From NCBI GenBank assembly GCA_022614795.1, contig JAKEHX010000083.1, positions 1 through 17,675 on the forward strand: 17,675 bases of DNA, in the 5' to 3' direction. This DNA comes from Planctomycetaceae bacterium (GTDB taxonomy: Bacteria > Planctomycetota > Planctomycetia > Pirellulales > Pirellulaceae). The notes under the pieces are model-generated. The model ran no database searches, was not told where the DNA came from, and worked only from the letters and a program-made list of their open reading frames with translations. Made by a program: the position numbers and the translations under genes. Of the stretch, positions 17,090 through 17,675 are shown one piece after another (the first letter of the stretch is position 1; every line of letters starts with the position of its first letter).

Positions 17090-17675
17090 CTAAGGCTTCT
17101 GAGCCGCGGTATAGCGATACATATTGGCCGCACTGGAGTCGCACAGTCCGGCGATGTTGTAGGGCTCGATGCCCGCGGCAACGAAGCGTTCGAAATCGGC
17201 GAGGTGGGCGGGGTCAACAATTGGCTGCAAGGACAATTCCCTGACCCGCTGCCAGGCTATGTTTACCAGTCGCCGAAATCGGGGATCGTCGGCCAAAAGA
17301 AATGCCGAGTTGATGTCGAACGGATCGGCTGCTCCCGCGAGGGACATCGCCCGGCGATGTTCGCTGACGGTCGTCGTGGCGAAATAGAGCATCGCAAACG
17401 CCGTAAAGAGCCGAAAATTCCGCCGGCCGAGATAGCAACCGCTGACGAGCTTGTCGATCAGCTCGATTTCGCGATCGAGCGTTTCGGCATACCGGGCGAG
17501 CGCCGCCGCCAAGGTCGGTTTCAGCCAGTGGTCCCGCAGAATGGCCACCAGCCGTTCGATGCCGCGCAAAGATTGGGCGATGCCGGTGCTGTGCAGCGGA
17601 TCGATGAATCCGAAAGTGTGCGGCAAGAGGGCCCAGTTTTCACCTGCCCCCCGGGCCATGCGCCGCTGGAGACGC
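17090..17675 (-). CDS. Flavin-dependent (tryptophan-type) halogenase-like protein, C-terminal part
   Basis: The frame is open to the right edge: 194 codons are visible and the N-terminus is outside the window. RLQRRMARGAGENWALLPHTFGFIDPLHSTGIAQSL fits the FAD-contacting region of the flavin-dependent halogenase family, with the FGFIDPLHSTGIA signature. A helical C-terminal domain follows. Known members chlorinate or brominate tryptophan or related aromatics using FADH2; related planctomycete proteins are annotated as halogenases without a known substrate. The diagnostic WxWxIP motif and catalytic Lys would lie beyond the edge, so halogenation cannot be confirmed; a related monooxygenase is possible. 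ATG at 17659 is internal to the conserved region and is not the true start. Confidence 0.75.
   Translation of the reverse strand, partial: RLQRRMARGAGENWALLPHTFGFIDPLHSTGIAQSLRGIERLVAILRDHWLKPTLAAALARYAETLDREIELIDKLVSGCYLGRRNFRLFTAFAMLYFATTTVSEHRRAMSLAGAADPFDINSAFLLADDPRFRRLVNIAWQRVRELSLQPIVDPAHLADFERFVAAGIEPYNIAGLCDSSAANMYRYTAAQKP

Overview
The window looks like a chromosomal segment of a high-GC planctomycete, probably Pirellulales-like. The evidence is the protein set: a DUF1559 pseudopilin-like protein with its H-X9-DG tail, a DUF1207 outer-membrane-type protein, an FG-GAP/ASPIC (CRTAC1-like) protein, a very long VWA protein with a secretin-like short domain and a Gly/Met-rich linker, and a formaldehyde-activating enzyme (planctomycetes carry tetrahydromethanopterin C1 genes). 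No rRNA, tRNA, CRISPR array, transposase or phage gene was seen.

Left edge to 2 kb: the N-terminal 80 codons of fae run off the left edge on the minus strand. A 386-base gap with a long perfect hairpin separates it from a plus-strand gene for an unknown membrane-anchored protein (627-1709). From 2.05 to 6.1 kb a single gene encodes a 1357-residue exported VWA protein. It converges on tsaD; the 77-base gap holds two hairpins, one of which contains the tsaD stop codon. The DUF1207 gene lies just upstream of tsaD on the minus strand, with a hairpin over the tsaD ribosome-binding region.

8.67-10.26 kb: a plus-strand pair, an MTH1187-type thiamine-binding protein and L-2-hydroxyglutarate oxidase (lhgO).

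10.29-16.33 kb: five tightly packed minus-strand genes, in transcription order FG-GAP/ASPIC protein, DUF1559 pseudopilin-like protein, lipoprotein, a duplicated carboxymuconolactone-decarboxylase-fold protein, and an EF-hand plus iodothyronine-deiodinase-like thioredoxin-fold protein. All five carry an export signal or membrane anchor, so the unit probably builds an extracytoplasmic redox or surface module. This is the best candidate for an undescribed system here.

16.4-17.7 kb: a palindrome-rich gap, a small Cys-containing secreted protein, and the C-terminal part of a flavin-dependent halogenase-like gene that runs off the right edge.

A recurring theme is intergenic hairpins framed by GTAG...CTAC whose stems differ in sequence but keep the same architecture (346-392, 6136-6209, 16404-16463), with a simpler hairpin at 13026-13044. 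They look like a family of structured repeats and partly sit where terminators would be expected.
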